From Talpa occidentalis (taxonomy: Eukaryota > Chordata > Mammalia > Eulipotyphla > Talpidae): a DNA stretch of 64,000 bases. The first letter of the stretch is position 1. Each line of letters starts with the position of its first letter. Positions 12,374-24,250 of the stretch are shown here, piece after piece. A program made the position numbers and the translations under genes. Location of the stretch: the NCBI RefSeq assembly GCF_014898055.3, contig NW_023605083.1:64783715-64847714 (forward strand). The letters are read 5' to 3'. The notes under the pieces are model-generated. The model saw only the letters and a program-made list of their open reading frames with translations. It searched no databases and was not told where the DNA came from.

Positions 12374-12615
12374 CGCCTTCATTTCCCCCAAATCCTTCCT
12401 TTTCCTCTCCACCCCCTGGCCGGCGGGGAGGCAGCTTCCACCGCCCTCCGCGCGCCCTTGCCCGGCCTGGCTTTGCCTCCGGGGGCCGCCAGTGGCCCGC
12501 CTCCAAAAGTTTGATCATCTCTCCCCCGCTCCCCGCCGCTGCTTTTTCTTCCTTTTCGTTGGAAGCAGAAAAAGAGCGGTGCAGGGGCGAGCGCCGCGCC
12601 GGGACTCCTGGGACC

Positions 12616-12720
12616 ATGGGCCTGGCGCAGGCGCCCGCAGGGCCCGGGTCGCGCTGCCTGCCTGCTCGGGCGCCCCTGGGCGCGGGGCTGCGTTGGGGGC
12701 GCTGGGGCCGCGCGTTCTGA
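12616..12720 (+). other. Upstream ORF 1 in COL27A1 leader (34 codons)
   Basis: An ATG in a good context (ACCATGG) opens a 34-codon frame that stops at TGA 12718-12720, before the main start. If the transcript begins near 12400 it lies in the 5' UTR. The peptide is Gly/Ala/Arg-rich and looks like translated GC-rich sequence, so any role would be through ribosome scanning. Confidence 0.5.
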
Positions 12721-12758
12721 GCCGGCCTGGCGCGGTGGGGCGGGGGGCTGGCGGCCCC

Positions 12759-12800
12759 ATGGGGCGCGCCCACACTTGCCCCCCGGGCTCGGGAGCATGA
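12759..12800 (+). other. Upstream ORF 2 in COL27A1 leader (13 codons)
   Basis: ATG at 12759 (CCCATGG context) with 13 codons and TGA at 12798-12800. Its stop overlaps the ATG of the next upstream ORF in an ATGA arrangement. It ends 14 nt before the main COL27A1 start codon. Confidence 0.5.
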
Positions 12801-12805
12801 AGTAG
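12797..12805 (+). other. Minimal upstream ORF 3 (Met-Lys-stop)
   Basis: ATG AAG TAG directly precedes the main start codon at 12815, with only 9 nt between its stop and that ATG. Very short upstream ORFs this close can reduce initiation at the main ATG. The main start has the better context (GCCATGG). Confidence 0.45.
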
Positions 12806-12814
12806 GGGCCCGCC

Positions 12815-12873
12815 ATGGGAGCGGGATCCGCGCGGGGGGCCCGAGGCACAGCGGCAGCAGCGGCGCGCGGGAG
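12815..12873 (+). CDS. COL27A1: COL27A1 coding exon 1 (start codon, signal peptide N-terminus)
   Basis: Encodes residues 1-19 plus two bases of codon 20: an Ala/Gly/Arg-rich start (MGAGSARGARG, then TAAAAARG) to the signal peptide. The ATG has a strong context (CCCGCCATGG) and matches the known human start as I recall it. The exon ends at 12873 before donor GTGAGT. The hydrophobic core of the signal peptide is in exon 2, so the signal is split by an intron of about 6.1 kb, the first of several long introns. Confidence 0.93.
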
Positions 12874-14689
12874 GTGAGTACAATCTGGGGGGCGCCACCT
12901 CTCCAGCTTCCAAGAGCTCCAGCCTCGGGGAGGCTGGGGTTCCCCGCCGCGCCGGACGCTGCCAGTGAGACGTCGGCTTCCTGGCCCTCCCTGCGCCCCA
13001 GCGGCGCGGGCCACCAAGGGTTAACGCAGGCGGCGACCCCCAGCCCCGCGGGGGTTGGCGAGCAGTGCCCGCCCCGCCCCGCCCTGTGGGCTGCGGGATC
13101 CCGCTGGGGCGGGGGCCGCGCTGGGGCAGGTCGGTGCGGAGCCAGCCCGGGGTCGGGTTTGGGGGTGGGTGGCGGCTTCTGAAGGGGCCGGCGCGGGGGG
13201 GAGGGGGCTTTTTGGATGCTTGGGGAGACGAGGGGGAGCCTCCATTTCTGGCCGTCTCGGTGTCTTCCGGTGTCTGGGTGTCCACAGGTCCCGAGCCTGT
13301 AGTCTCCACTTCTGTTCGTTCCTGCAGATACTGTCCGCATGTTCCTAGAGCTCCAGGTCTCGGCTTCGGCTCCTGTCTCCGTGTCTGTGTGTCTTTGCAC
13401 GTCCCCAAGTGTCTAGAAATCTCCGCGTGTGTGTCAGTCTGAGTCTGTATGGCTCTGTGTTTCCTTGCTGGGAGGGGGGCCCAGGGGGAGATCACCACTC
13501 CTGCGGCTTTCCCCTGTGAGGGAAAGTGAGAGCCAGCATGTCAGAGCAGAAAGGACCCTGGGAGCTCACCAAGCCCAACCCCTCTTGCAGAGAAGGAGGC
13601 CGGAGAGGGGCAGACACTCTCCAAGGAGGGCTGCGTGAGCGTGAGTGAGGATCCAGAGGCGCTGATTCCCCAGTAGCCTCCCAGTAGGCGTTGTAAACGA
13701 ATGAGCTCTGCAAGAGCCGGTCACTGAGTGTGAGTGTGTGTGTGTGTGTGGGGGGGGGGGATGCGGGGGTCAGCCAGCTTGGGAGCAGCCCAGGAACTGT
13801 GTACTGTGGCTCCTGCTCATTGCCCAGAGAGCACAGAACTTGCTCCCTTTCTAGCCTGCCCCCTCCTGCTAGGACACTCCCAAGAGGCTGGTCTTGGGGT
13901 TGTAGCTCCTCCCTACCCCACCCTGCCCTGCCCCCTTGGAACTGGACTCTGGGGGATGATGGCCCGCCCCCTTTTCTTTCCCATGTCTTGGAAAAAACTG
14001 GCTGGCTGATTTCCCCCCGCGACCCCCCCTACCACCACTACTGCAACACACAGCCACACAGGGCACCAGTAAGCACACTGCTGACTCATTTTCTCCAGAG
14101 GACCCTGGACCAGGGCAGATGCCAGTGGTTCCGTAGAAAGTGGTGCCAGGCAAGCACCCCATAATGGGGCCCAAGCTTTGGGCGAGTGGGCAGTTATGCT
14201 GCTTTGAGGCCCAGCCTCTGCTTTCTCCTCTCTCATGGCCTCCCTCGCCACTGCAGTGCACAGATCCTGTGCCCTTTGGCCCTGGCCTGCCTTCCAGCAG
14301 CTTTACTCCACCACACGGCTCCCCAGACCCGGCTGCATGACACTGTGCATGGAGCACATCCCCAGCCCCTGCTGTCCATTCCTTTTCTCCTTGTACTTGC
14401 TCCCCTCCACCCCACCAAGTACTTCCACATGCCCAGATGTCCCTCAAGTCTCAGTTCAACAGCCATCAGTTCCCCTGGTGAACTGGAGGGGGCCTGCCTG
14501 CCACTGTCCCTCTCTGAGCACACTCATTTGGTACTGTCCACATCTCCCATCTCTGTGGCCAAGGCCTTTTGATACACCACAGGCTGGCTTGGCACTGGCA
14601 TTGCCACATCCACTGGTGGGTGTCTGAGGGCTGCAGCGGAGCACAGCCTCACATCGGGGTGGTGGGGCAGAGAGCATGTAATAAGCCAG

Positions 14690-14870
14690 TGTGAATCCTC
14701 AGTATCCTGCCACCTCAGGCCAGCCACATGCCTCTGCTTCTCATTTTTCTCATCTACAAAATGGGCACCTGAACTCCTAGCTATCAGGGTTTTATGAGGA
14801 TTCATGAGTTTGTGCTTATGAAGGGCTTAAAGCAGTGCCTGGCATGTAGTGCTCAGTAACTGGCAGCTGT
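14690..14870 (+). mobile_element. MIR remnant
   Basis: Contains CATCTACAAAATGGGCACC and GCAGTGCCTGGCATGTAGTG in MIR order. Confidence 0.65.
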
Positions 14871-17048
14871 CCTTTGTATTATTCTTCACTTTGAATGGGT
14901 GTGGGAGTCATCTGGAAAGGTCTGGGCTGCATCCTGTCTAGATGGATGACCATCTGTGTCCCAAGGGGAGGTGCAAGGTATGAAGGAGGGAGCGGGGTGT
15001 GGTGTCTGGGCCCACGTAGTAGCTCAGCCATTCTGTGGAGGCAGGTGGGGCAGGTCCATCCCTCTTTGCTGTTACGTGTTTCTCTGGCCAGCTTCCTGAC
15101 CAGCTTCCCCCGTGGGAGCACAGCCCAGCCCGGAGTCAAACGGGCTGCTTCCCTTGTGTGTTTCAGTGCCCTGGTCTCAGCTCTGAGCTTCAGTGGAATG
15201 TGAAGCTGGTTTGGGTCTCCCAGTCTTCCAAGGTCACCAGGAGGGAGGAAAACCCTTGCAAATGAGCAAGTCTAGGAGGGACCACACTCCTTTTGCAGGG
15301 CAAAGAACACCTGGGTTCCTTTCTTGGAGGGCTGTGTGGCCAGGTTGTGGGACCAGGCCACCTCTCCACGGCCAGGTTCCTTGATGCATGACTCCCCTTT
15401 CAGCCGCCTCCTGCCCTCTTTTGGCCTCCTGCCCTGCTTTGGTCTTCCCGACATTCTGGAGCCCTGGCTTCCCCAAGCCAAGGAGCCAAGGCCCACAGTC
15501 AGCAGTGAAAACAGAAGTCTGGAAGAATAAAGCTCTGAGCCAGCACAGGCACAGGACGTTATTAGCAGTAGCCTAAACAGGATTGGAACAGGAGCAAAAG
15601 AATCGGCAGGGCCTCCCTCCGGGAGCCAACTTTCCAGGGCTGAAGCTTACTTAGATGGCTTCTTGGTTCCCCGGGCTCCGTCTCTGTTCCTGTTGGTGAA
15701 GGATGAGACTTGGTCTCTGGCAAGTAGGAAGTCCCTGTAAATCTCCAATTCCTTCTCCCTGGGAGAAGTCAAGTAGAAAAGACTCTCTGTCAAGTAGTAG
15801 AGACAGCGTATGGGTCACTGACACATGTGGATTTGGGTGAGTCACTTCCCCTCTCTGGACCTCAGTTGCCTGTCTCTAAATAGGAGACAGGTCTAGAAGC
15901 TGGCCTCTAAGTGATCTGAAAGGACCTTATTCCATGCAGTAGTCCCATGCTGTGTTTTCGCTGTTTAATGGATCAAGTGTGCACAGAATTCAGGTCTGAG
16001 AGGGTCACATGCATTTGTTGAGGTGAAAGAATGGAGAAAAGGGCCTTCGGAATTGAAGTTCTCAAGTTGGAAACCAAGTGTTAGGAAGCTTAATTGGAGA
16101 GAAGATTCTGATCCTATCTCCCCATGAGTCTTTTCTCTAAACTTTTAGGGACTGAAAACGTTTCCCCCAACTTACCCTCCTGTTCTCTACAGAGTAGTCT
16201 TCTTGCCATAACCACAGCAGGAAAACTTGACCAAGAAGGACATGCATGGTTCTTGCACTTTCTTTCTCCACTTGGCCTCCCTGTATCAGCTTGGAAACGT
16301 CCAAAGAAGGGTGGATGTGACATCAGGCAGTGAGGCTGAAGGGGAGAGGCCTAGTTCCTCTCTCTCTGGAAGGGACTGGAAGGAGAGAATGGAAGGAAAT
16401 GGAAGAGAAACTAGTGAGGTTGCAGGAACTGGGAAATGCAGGACTGTGCCTCCTGAGGAGGCATCTTCAATGGAAGCAGTTCCCTGGTCCACTGAGCTCT
16501 GGGACTGCTGACCTATAGCAAGTGTGGTTAATTTCTTCATTGCAGGACTTCTCAGAGCCTTTGATGTGCAGTTGTGCTTTGGAAATGCTAAGACTGGGGC
16601 ATGGGAAACAACGCTTCCCCTATATACCTGGCCGCAGTTTCCTGGTGGATGTAGGGAATAGTGCTGAAGAATTAGGACCCCAGAGCTTGACCGTGAGCAA
16701 GGACCTGCCCTCTCTGAATTTTGGTTTTTGTCCAGTGTAAGCTGCCTAGTCTTTCTTTTCAGGGTGGATAAGGCTGCCATTCACTTCAAGCTGGCAGATC
16801 ATGCAAGAAGGGTCAGGCCACCGCTCAGCATGCTGACTTTAGTCATTGGTGGTGATTGAGTTGAAGGTGAGACCCATGGAGGCAGGGAGGAATGCCCCCA
16901 TGCAAAAGGCATCCTCCAAGGGTGGCAGCAAATTGGAGAAGGTGAAGAGAGGCTGAGGACTAAGCAGGAGCACTCCTGGACCTGCTAGCACCTCTGGACA
17001 CTTTAAAGTCCAGAGTCCTGTCATACCAGGAGGTGACCCCCCCACCCC

Positions 17049-17236
17049 AAGCTGGAATCTAACACTTGCATGGCAACTGACTAGGCAAAAGAGTAGTGTC
17101 TATATAATAGGAGCAGCATGTGCAAAGGCCCTGAGGCTTGAGAAGCTGGAATCTAACACTTGCATGGCAACTGACTAGGCAAAAGAGTAGTGTCTATATA
17201 ATAGGAGCAGCATGTGCAAAGGCCCTGAGGCTCGAG
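17049..17236. repeat. 94-bp tandem duplication (two copies)
   Basis: Copies at 17049-17142 and 17143-17236 differ at one base only (CTTGAG versus CTCGAG near the end). The unit starts AAGCTGGAATCTAACACTTG and contains an L2-like stretch (GTGCAAAGGCCCTGAGG). The near identity implies a recent duplication. Confidence 0.97.
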
Positions 17237-18214
17237 AAACCTTCCAGGAACCACCATTAGCATCTGAGTGCTGTTTCAACTAGTTTGCTTTATGCTGCCA
17301 GTAACTCAAAGACTTACCCAATATGGCTTAAACAGTAAGTTAAGTTATGTGCTCCCTTATCAAGAAGGCCAAAGGGAAAACAGTAATGAGCTGGTTAATG
17401 CAGCATCTCAACCCCACTCTTGTTCTATTCTACTTTCCTCTTGTGCTTATGGTGCCATTTCCTGGAGTGTACAGAATGGCTGCTGCAGCGCATCCTCACT
17501 CACCAACTCACAAACACTGGGAGAAAATCTGCCTGTTTCCCAGGAGCCCTACAGGCATCCTTCATGTCTCCTTGGCCACATTTGGGTGACATGCAGGCCT
17601 AAACCTTTCACTGGCATGGCAAACGAGATTCCCAGGATTGGCTTCAACTTACTCAGATTCATCCAGTATCCCCTGAAGTCTGTGCCTCCCTGAACAAGCA
17701 AAAAGGGCGTATGACTGTAGGTTGGTAACCTCCATTGTCTTTCACATTGCCCAGGTCAGGATTATTATCCACCTTATTGCAATTAAATGGAAATACTTGT
17801 TATTAAATCACAGGGTGTGAGCTTGTTTTCCAGGCCACCCACGGGACTAGGAAGGACCCAGGGCTCCAGACAACACACTGGTAGACAGGTTTCCTGGATT
17901 ACATGCTTCCCCAAAGCACACTACCAGAGCTTCCCTCTTGGAAATGGATCCTGGGCCTGCATGTCCCAGCCTTAGGCTTCACCACCTGTCTGTCTGGGCT
18001 CTCTCTGCCCACAACCCAGCCCACTGTCCCTGGCCACGTGCCTCCCTCCCCTTTGCCTGCTTGCGGATCAGATGCCCTGGGTGGCTCGTGCGTCCCAGTG
18101 GCTGCTCCCACAGGAAGGTGAAATCAGATCACTGCCTTTGCCCATCTTGGCAGGAGCCACTGAGCAGGCTGTTAACCCTTCCAGACTCCAGAGTTCCGGG
18201 ACCGTCTAAGGAGC

Positions 18215-18405
18215 ACTTTTGTGACTGGCTCCAGGCTGAGCCCTTGACGTGTATGAGCTCATTTAATTCTCACGCCTGCCCTGGAAGATAGGGAGTGTCA
18301 GTCATGCTGCAGAGGAGGAGACAGGCTCAGGGAGGCCAAGTGACTCATCCAAGGTCACACAGCTGGTGGCAGTAGGGCCAAGTTTGCACCTGGTTCTGCT
18401 TAACT
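18215..18405 (-). mobile_element. MIR remnant, antisense
   Basis: Contains GAGCTCATTTAATTCTCACG and CCAAGGTCACACAGCTGGTG, the reverse-complement MIR core. Confidence 0.75.
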
Positions 18406-18982
18406 CCCCACTATATCTTTTTTCTCCCATTTTCCATCAGCATTAAGCTAGGTAGGTAACTTCCTGCATGCAGCACTAGTTCTGGTTAAGGGGTTCCCCC
18501 TCTCTGCCCTGAGTGTAAGGAGACTCCTTTCTCCTGCTCTTTGAGGATGTCAGTCATCCAAGCTGACCAGTCTGGTCTTTCTGCTGACCTTTCAGCCCTG
18601 GCTCTGCTGCTCATTGGGCTCCAAGATCATGAGGCCATAGTACACATGGGGAGATTAAGGTCCAGAGAGGGGTAGGGACTACTGTCCAGTAAGTTAGCAG
18701 CACATTTGAAGCTAGAAACTGGGTCTCTAATGCCCAGGGCAGGGCTTCCTGCCCACTCTTTCCTGCCGTGTGACCCTGCTTTATGGATCTGTGAGAAGTG
18801 AGGTAGTGTTTGTGCTGTGTGTGTGGGTGAGGCTGCGCCTGGAGACCTGGGAGTGGGGGCTGCAGGAATGGGGTCCCAAAGCCTGCCTGCTGCCTCCTGA
18901 GGATGAGGCTGAGTGGGACCGGGCCTGGGTGATCGTTTCCCAACTGCCCCAGCCGGATCTGGGCCCTGGGGCTGGAAGCTGA

Positions 18983-19144
<162 letters not shown>

Positions 19145-20077
19145 TGAGAACTTGAGGATAGGAGATATCCATGGCCCTAATTGTAATTCAATACCTCAGT
19201 TTTCTCATCAGTAGAATGGAGCTGATCACGGGCAAATTCCTTCTGGGCTTCAAGGAATCAGCTGGAAGTTTTGAAAGGGCTAGGAAGGGCTTAATGTAGA
19301 AATATGAAAAGGTGATCCTTGTGATCCCGTCAGGGTAGAATTTGGCTAAGTCATCAGGGTTCCTAAGTCCTTGGTTTTCCTCTATGTCCCATGGTTATCC
19401 CAAGAGCTGCTGAGAGGAGTCTCGAGGCCATAGTGACCATGGTCAAAACCTGTGATCCACTCTCCTCTTCCCGTGAGAGACCCGGCTTTCCCCTGCCCTC
19501 CCTGAGGAGCTATCCAGGGGGCCAGGGAGGCGGTGGGCTGGCTGTACAGCTGCCTGTGGAAACTGAAACCTCTCCCACATCTGTTTGTCAAGCAGCCATG
19601 ATGCCTCTGGAAATAGCAGCCCTTCCCCCTCCACCCCTGTCGGTGCATGTGCCGGGCTGGCAGCTGGCACTCCTAGAACCCTGTGGCTTGACCTGGCCAC
19701 TGGGCAGGGATTGGGCCCCTGGGAGGGGAGGGCTGTGCCCGGAAGAGAGTCCTGCTGCCCGGCAACATTTTGTGCAATTGTCATATTTTCCAAGCTTGCT
19801 GTTTCCCCCACAAAGTAGGTGAACAGCTGTCCAGAGTCCTGAGTCAGGCACTGGGGGGATGGGGGTGGGGTGGGGTGGGGAGAGGCTGGAGCTGTATGCA
19901 GCCAGGTTTATGTAATGAAGGGATCTTCCTGTGGCCAGTTGGCCTGGCCCTTCCCTCCTGGTACTGGGCTACCCTCATTCCCCTGTCCCCTACCTCCTCA
20001 CCCGCTGCGGGGTTCTGGCTATGTCTCCACCCTGCCTTCCAGCCAGTCCAACGAGGTCCAGTGCAGTACAGTTCTTT

Positions 20078-20275
20078 TAGAACAAGGGCCCTGGAGCCAG
20101 GTGGCCTGGGTTCAAACCCCTACATTATAAACTGCATGACTTTGAGCAAGTTATTAGAGTAACTTTTCTGACCTTCATCTATAAAGAATACCTGCTCCCT
20201 AGATGAAAGAGTGAATCAAGTGCAATAATGCCTGTAAAGCACTCGGCATACCATCAGTGCTCAATAAATGCTTGT
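20078..20275 (+). mobile_element. MIR remnant
   Basis: Well preserved, with CTGGAGCCAGGTGGCCTGGG, TTTGAGCAAGTTATTAG and CAGTGCTCAATAAATGC. Confidence 0.85.
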
Positions 20276-20720
20276 TTTTTTTTTGTGCTCGAGCATAAAA
20301 ATGTTCATTTTAGTATGGATTATGTTGACATCCATGGGGTCCATAGAATCAGCCATGCTGCCTGGCCTGATCAGTTGTCATTTGCTTGGCCTGTATACTG
20401 CATTCTGTAGGGAGAGCTTCGTGCAGTTCTGGGGGCCTCCTGGGGCTGCCCAGGTAGGACAAGCTGAGGGGAGCAGCTTCTGGCCCCTACATCTCCATTA
20501 TGTGCCTCCTCCTTTATTTAAATTGTTTATAGTGAATAGTATTTTGGAATAAGAGGGTTTCAGTGTTTAAAGCATACACAATGTGCTTCTACTAAGAGCA
20601 TCCTTAAGTGGTGCTTTATTTTAGCTTATGATCCAGGGACAGAGGGAGTTGGCAGAAAGGAGGGGCTTGGGAGGAGTAAGCATCATCAGTCCAAATCAAC
20701 CTGAAGTAAGAACCTGGAGC

Positions 20721-20752
20721 TAGAGAATTCTTAATTTTCTAAGAATTCTCTA
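20721..20752. repeat. Perfect inverted repeat, 13-bp arms
   Basis: TAGAGAATTCTTA, a 6-nt spacer (ATTTTC), then the exact reverse complement. It is in intron 2 and is not part of any element I recognise. Confidence 0.95.
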
Positions 20753-21774
20753 TGGCACCATGTGGCTATCTCCAGGACTGTTTCCCTGTGTCTTACTGGC
20801 AGGGAAACTGAGGCCCAGGGATCAGGAAGAGACTTGCCCAGAGTTACTCAGTACAGCGCGTAAGCAGGATGGTGAGGGGGTGCCATTTCATACTCCCAAC
20901 CACCCTGTGATGGCGGAGGCACTCTTGTGGCCCCATTTTATTGCAGAGGGAACTAAGGCTGGGAGTCAAGCTCTGGAGCTTTGCAGTCTGACTTCAGAGC
21001 CTGTTCTGGAAATGTTATGCCTTGTTGCCAAGCTTCCAGTTTTTACAATGTGTCTATATGTCCATCCATCTGTCCATCTGCCTCACAGCTGTCCACGGAG
21101 TACCAACTAAGTGCTAAGTGCTAACATTCAGCCCCAGGCACCTCTCCCCAGCCCCCGTGATGAAGTGGAAACCCTCTGTGGTGGGGGCGAGGTTCCTGAG
21201 CTCTGAGGCAGGGAACTGAGAACCTGACCTGACCCAATCCCAGAGGCAGCCTCTCCTTTCCTCTCTGCTGAGACAGAGCTTCAGAGCTGGCTTCCACAGA
21301 CACAGGCAGTCCAGCAATTGACCTAGCAAGAGGCCAGATCCGGAAGTCTCTCCATAAACACCCTGGAAGCCCTCCTTTTGCTCCGGCAAGCCCTGCTGAT
21401 GTAATTACTGGGTGGATGTGACCTGGTTAGACCAGGTCAGATGTGCAAACACCTCGCCAGAGGACAGAGATTGCGAGTTGCTTTGATAACTTCCCATGCT
21501 CCCTCCCAAGTCACATAGGGAGGAGGGGAGACATAGGACATTCACTCTCTTTTCAGTGCCACTCTCCCAGACTTCAGGGGTGCAGTGGGGAGGGGAGTAG
21601 GGGTTTCTCAAGGGGTGAAATCTGTCAGGCCCCCTGGACATCCTTAGCAAGCTCCAGGTCATGTCACCCTACCCCCTCATAGGACGGCTTCCTGGAAGAA
21701 AGAAGGGGAAACTAGCCAAGTTGGGAGCCTCTAGTGGTCTTAACGTTGACATTTGGTGGCTGTCATCGTTTTAA

Positions 21775-21925
21775 GTATTAGTAGTCATCATTTAAATGTG
21801 CTTATTTTGTGCCAGGCCCTTTTTTCAAGTGTGTTAGCTCATTTAATCCTCACAACATCCTTCTGAGGTTGGTACCATATAATCCCACTTAATAGATGAG
21901 AAATTGGGGCACCAAAATCACAGCC
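21775..21925 (-). mobile_element. MIR remnant, antisense
   Basis: Contains GTGCCAGGCCC, GTTAGCTCATTTAATCCTCA and AATAGATGAGAAATTGGGGC. Confidence 0.8.
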
Positions 21926-22114
21926 AATAGTTTGGTTCCCATCTGTGTTATTGACCGCTACATGCAAGGTCATGCGGCCTCACAAAGGGCTGGCTCCTCG
22001 GCACGCTCAGGCACACCCTGGGACAATGTTATGTTTGGTTACGGTGGGTGGTCCTCACCATCTTTGCATTGAAGGGCAGGTCCTGACCATGCCCCCTCTG
22101 TCCCCCTTTTCCAG

Positions 22115-23823
22115 ATGTGGATGTCCTCCAGCGGCTGGGCCTCAGCTGGACGAAGGCAGCGAGCGGCCGGAACCCCACACCCCCGGGAGTCATTCCGTTC
22201 CATTCAGGCTTCATCTTTACGCAGCGGGCTCGACTCAAGGCCCCCACGGCCACTGTCATTCCTGCCTCCCTGGGCACAGACCTGGCACTGGTGCTGAGCC
22301 TCTGCTCCCACCGGGTGAACCATGCCTTCCTGTTTGCCGCCCGCAACCGGAAGCACAAGCTGCAGCTGGGCCTGCAGTTCCTCCCTGGCAAGACGGTTGT
22401 CCACCTGGGGCCCCGGCACTCTGTGGCCTTTGACCTCGACGTGCACGACGGGCGCTGGCACCACCTGGCCCTCGAGCTCCAAGGCCGCACTGTTACCTTG
22501 GTGACAGCCTGCGGGCAGCACCGGGTGTCCCTCCCACTGCCTTTCCACAGGGACCCAGCACTTGACCCCCAGGGCTCCTTCCTCTTTGGGAAGATGAGCC
22601 CACATGCAGTCCAGTTTGAAGGTGCCCTGTGCCAGTTCAGCATCTACCCTGTGGCGCGGGTCGCTCACAATTACTGTACCCAACTGAGAAAGCAGTGTGG
22701 ACAGGCTGACACATACCGGTCCCAGCTGGGACCCCTCCTCCCCCAAGACACTGGCCCCCCCTTTGCCCTGCTTGGCCTGGAGAATCTGACTGCAGCCCTG
22801 GGGTCACGGCCACCAGGCCAGAGACCCAGGGTGACTGTAGTGACTGCTATACCCACCAAGCCTCTGAGGACTCGAACCCTAGACCCTCACCAGCGGGTCA
22901 CAATGGGAGGTCCAGCCCGGACCCTACCACCCCCCAGCAAACTGTCAGCCAAGAAAGTGCTTCCTCCTGTACCCCCAACCTCTCCTGCCAGCTCCACCAG
23001 ACCTGTCCAGTCACTTCAGAAAAGCACAGCTACCAAAATCCCCAAGAGTCACCCACCCAAGTCTTCAGCCCCTTCTCCTTCAATTGTGCCTGTCAAAAGC
23101 CCCCGTCCTACCCAAAAGGCAGCTTCACCTCCCTTCACCAAGTCAGCCCCACTCATCAAGAAGCCAGTGCCATCCCCTTCCCACCTAGTTCCTGCCAAAG
23201 CCTCCCGTGCCACAGTGAAGCCCATCCAGAGGAACTCTGTAACACCCAAACCTCTCCCACCCAGCTCCCAGTCCCTACCTCCAGCCTCCGGCTCCTCTAA
23301 GAAGCCCTTTCCCGCAGCGGTCCAGCCTGTGGCTAAGATGAGTGAGCCGGCCCCTGCCCGTGCCAGCACACACAGACCTCCCCAACCTGCTGCTTTGCCT
23401 CCATCACTTGCCCCCCGTCCTGCCTCCACCAGGACCATTAGGCCACCAGCCACAGTGATGTCTCCAACCTCAGAGCCTTCGACCCTTGCTCCGGGTTCAG
23501 CCCCCACTGGAAGCAAGAAACCCATTGGATCAGAAGCTGCAAAGAAAGACCGACCCAAGAACAACCCCCGGAAGCCTATACCTCTCAGACCTGGGAAGGC
23601 AGCCAGAGATGTCCCACCGAACCACCTGACAACTGGACCCAGCCCCAGACAGTCCCAGCTCCACCAGCAGACCACCTCGGCCCCAGTCTTGGCCCCAGCA
23701 CGCTTCCTGTCCTCCAGCCCCCGGCCCACAAGCAGTGGCTATCCGTTCTTCCACCTGGCGGGGCCCACACCTTTCCCTCTGCTGATGGGACCTCCAGGGC
23801 CCAAGGGAGACTGTGGCTTGCCG
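22115..23823 (+). CDS. COL27A1: COL27A1 coding exon 3 (TSPN domain, variable region, start of triple helix)
   Basis: This 1,709-bp exon encodes residues 44-613. It starts after a pyrimidine tract and CCAG, and ends at a codon boundary before GTAAGA. Residues about 75-240 form the TSPN/laminin-G-like domain of the fibrillar collagen N-propeptide, marked by [10 protein letters not shown] at 154-163 and several Cys, including Cys107 and the later LCQF, NYCT and KQCG. A likely N-glycosylation site, NLT, begins at Asn267. Residues about 270-600 are rich in Pro, Ser, Thr, Lys and Ala, without stable fold signatures (the variable region). The last 12 residues, [12 protein letters not shown], begin the triple helix and include a Cys. 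The linker seems about a dozen residues shorter than in human from memory, and a four-residue insertion lies before PPGVIPF. Confidence 0.96.
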
Positions 23824-24024
23824 GTAAGACTAGAGGGTGTTGGGGAGGTGTGCATGTTGCTGAGTGGGTGATAGGGACAATTTAGTCAGGTGGTCGCCCA
23901 GGGTAAGGGCAGAGGAAACAAGCAACTTTGGGCAGGACTGGAACCCAGGTCCCTCCTCCATTTCTGCTGTGTCTTTATTGCACATCCTGCTTCAGATCTG
24001 TGGGTCCCTGGGTCTGGTGGCCAC

Positions 24025-24250
24025 CCCGGGTGAGGAGCACTCTGGTTGACCCAGACCCTGGGTCAGTCATTGCCAGCCCACAGCCAAGTGGCTTAAGGGA
24101 AACCTCTGCTTTACTGGGCCCAGGTCAGGTTGCCTCAAAGGCAAGCTCTTCTGAGCAGAGCTCCTCTGGCCCACCAGCTTGTCTGGAAGTTTTGGACAAA
24201 GGTCGCACACGGGTAGTCCTGGATGTGTTTTGTTTGGCACACTCAGCATT
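24025..24250. repeat. Unnamed interspersed repeat, copy in intron 3
   Basis: Aligns by eye with 37315-37530 in the same orientation. Shared words include CAAGTGGCTTAA, GGACAAAGGT, GCACAC and GGTAG-CCTGGAT in the same order. Diverged, so an old element; family unknown to me. Confidence 0.6.

Larger units (their letters stand above)
12030..13220. promoter_or_regulatory. COL27A1: CpG island over COL27A1 exon 1
   Basis: Very dense CpG and GC boxes (GGGGCGGGG, CCCCGCCCC) surround the first coding exon, typical of a mammalian housekeeping-like or developmental promoter. The block spans the probable core promoter, the 5' leader, exon 1 and the first 350 bp of intron 1. Confidence 0.85.

Noticed and set aside
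12210..13400. A long (396-codon) open frame on the minus strand over exon 1
   Set aside because: It lies in a CpG island where stop codons are rare, is Pro/Arg/Ala-rich, and overlaps the true promoter and exon 1. Two other long frames overlap it, as expected for GC-rich DNA.
23049..23729. A 226-codon open frame antisense to exon 3
   Set aside because: It is the shadow of the Pro/Ser-rich linker read backwards (Gly/Glu-rich) and has no independent gene signals.
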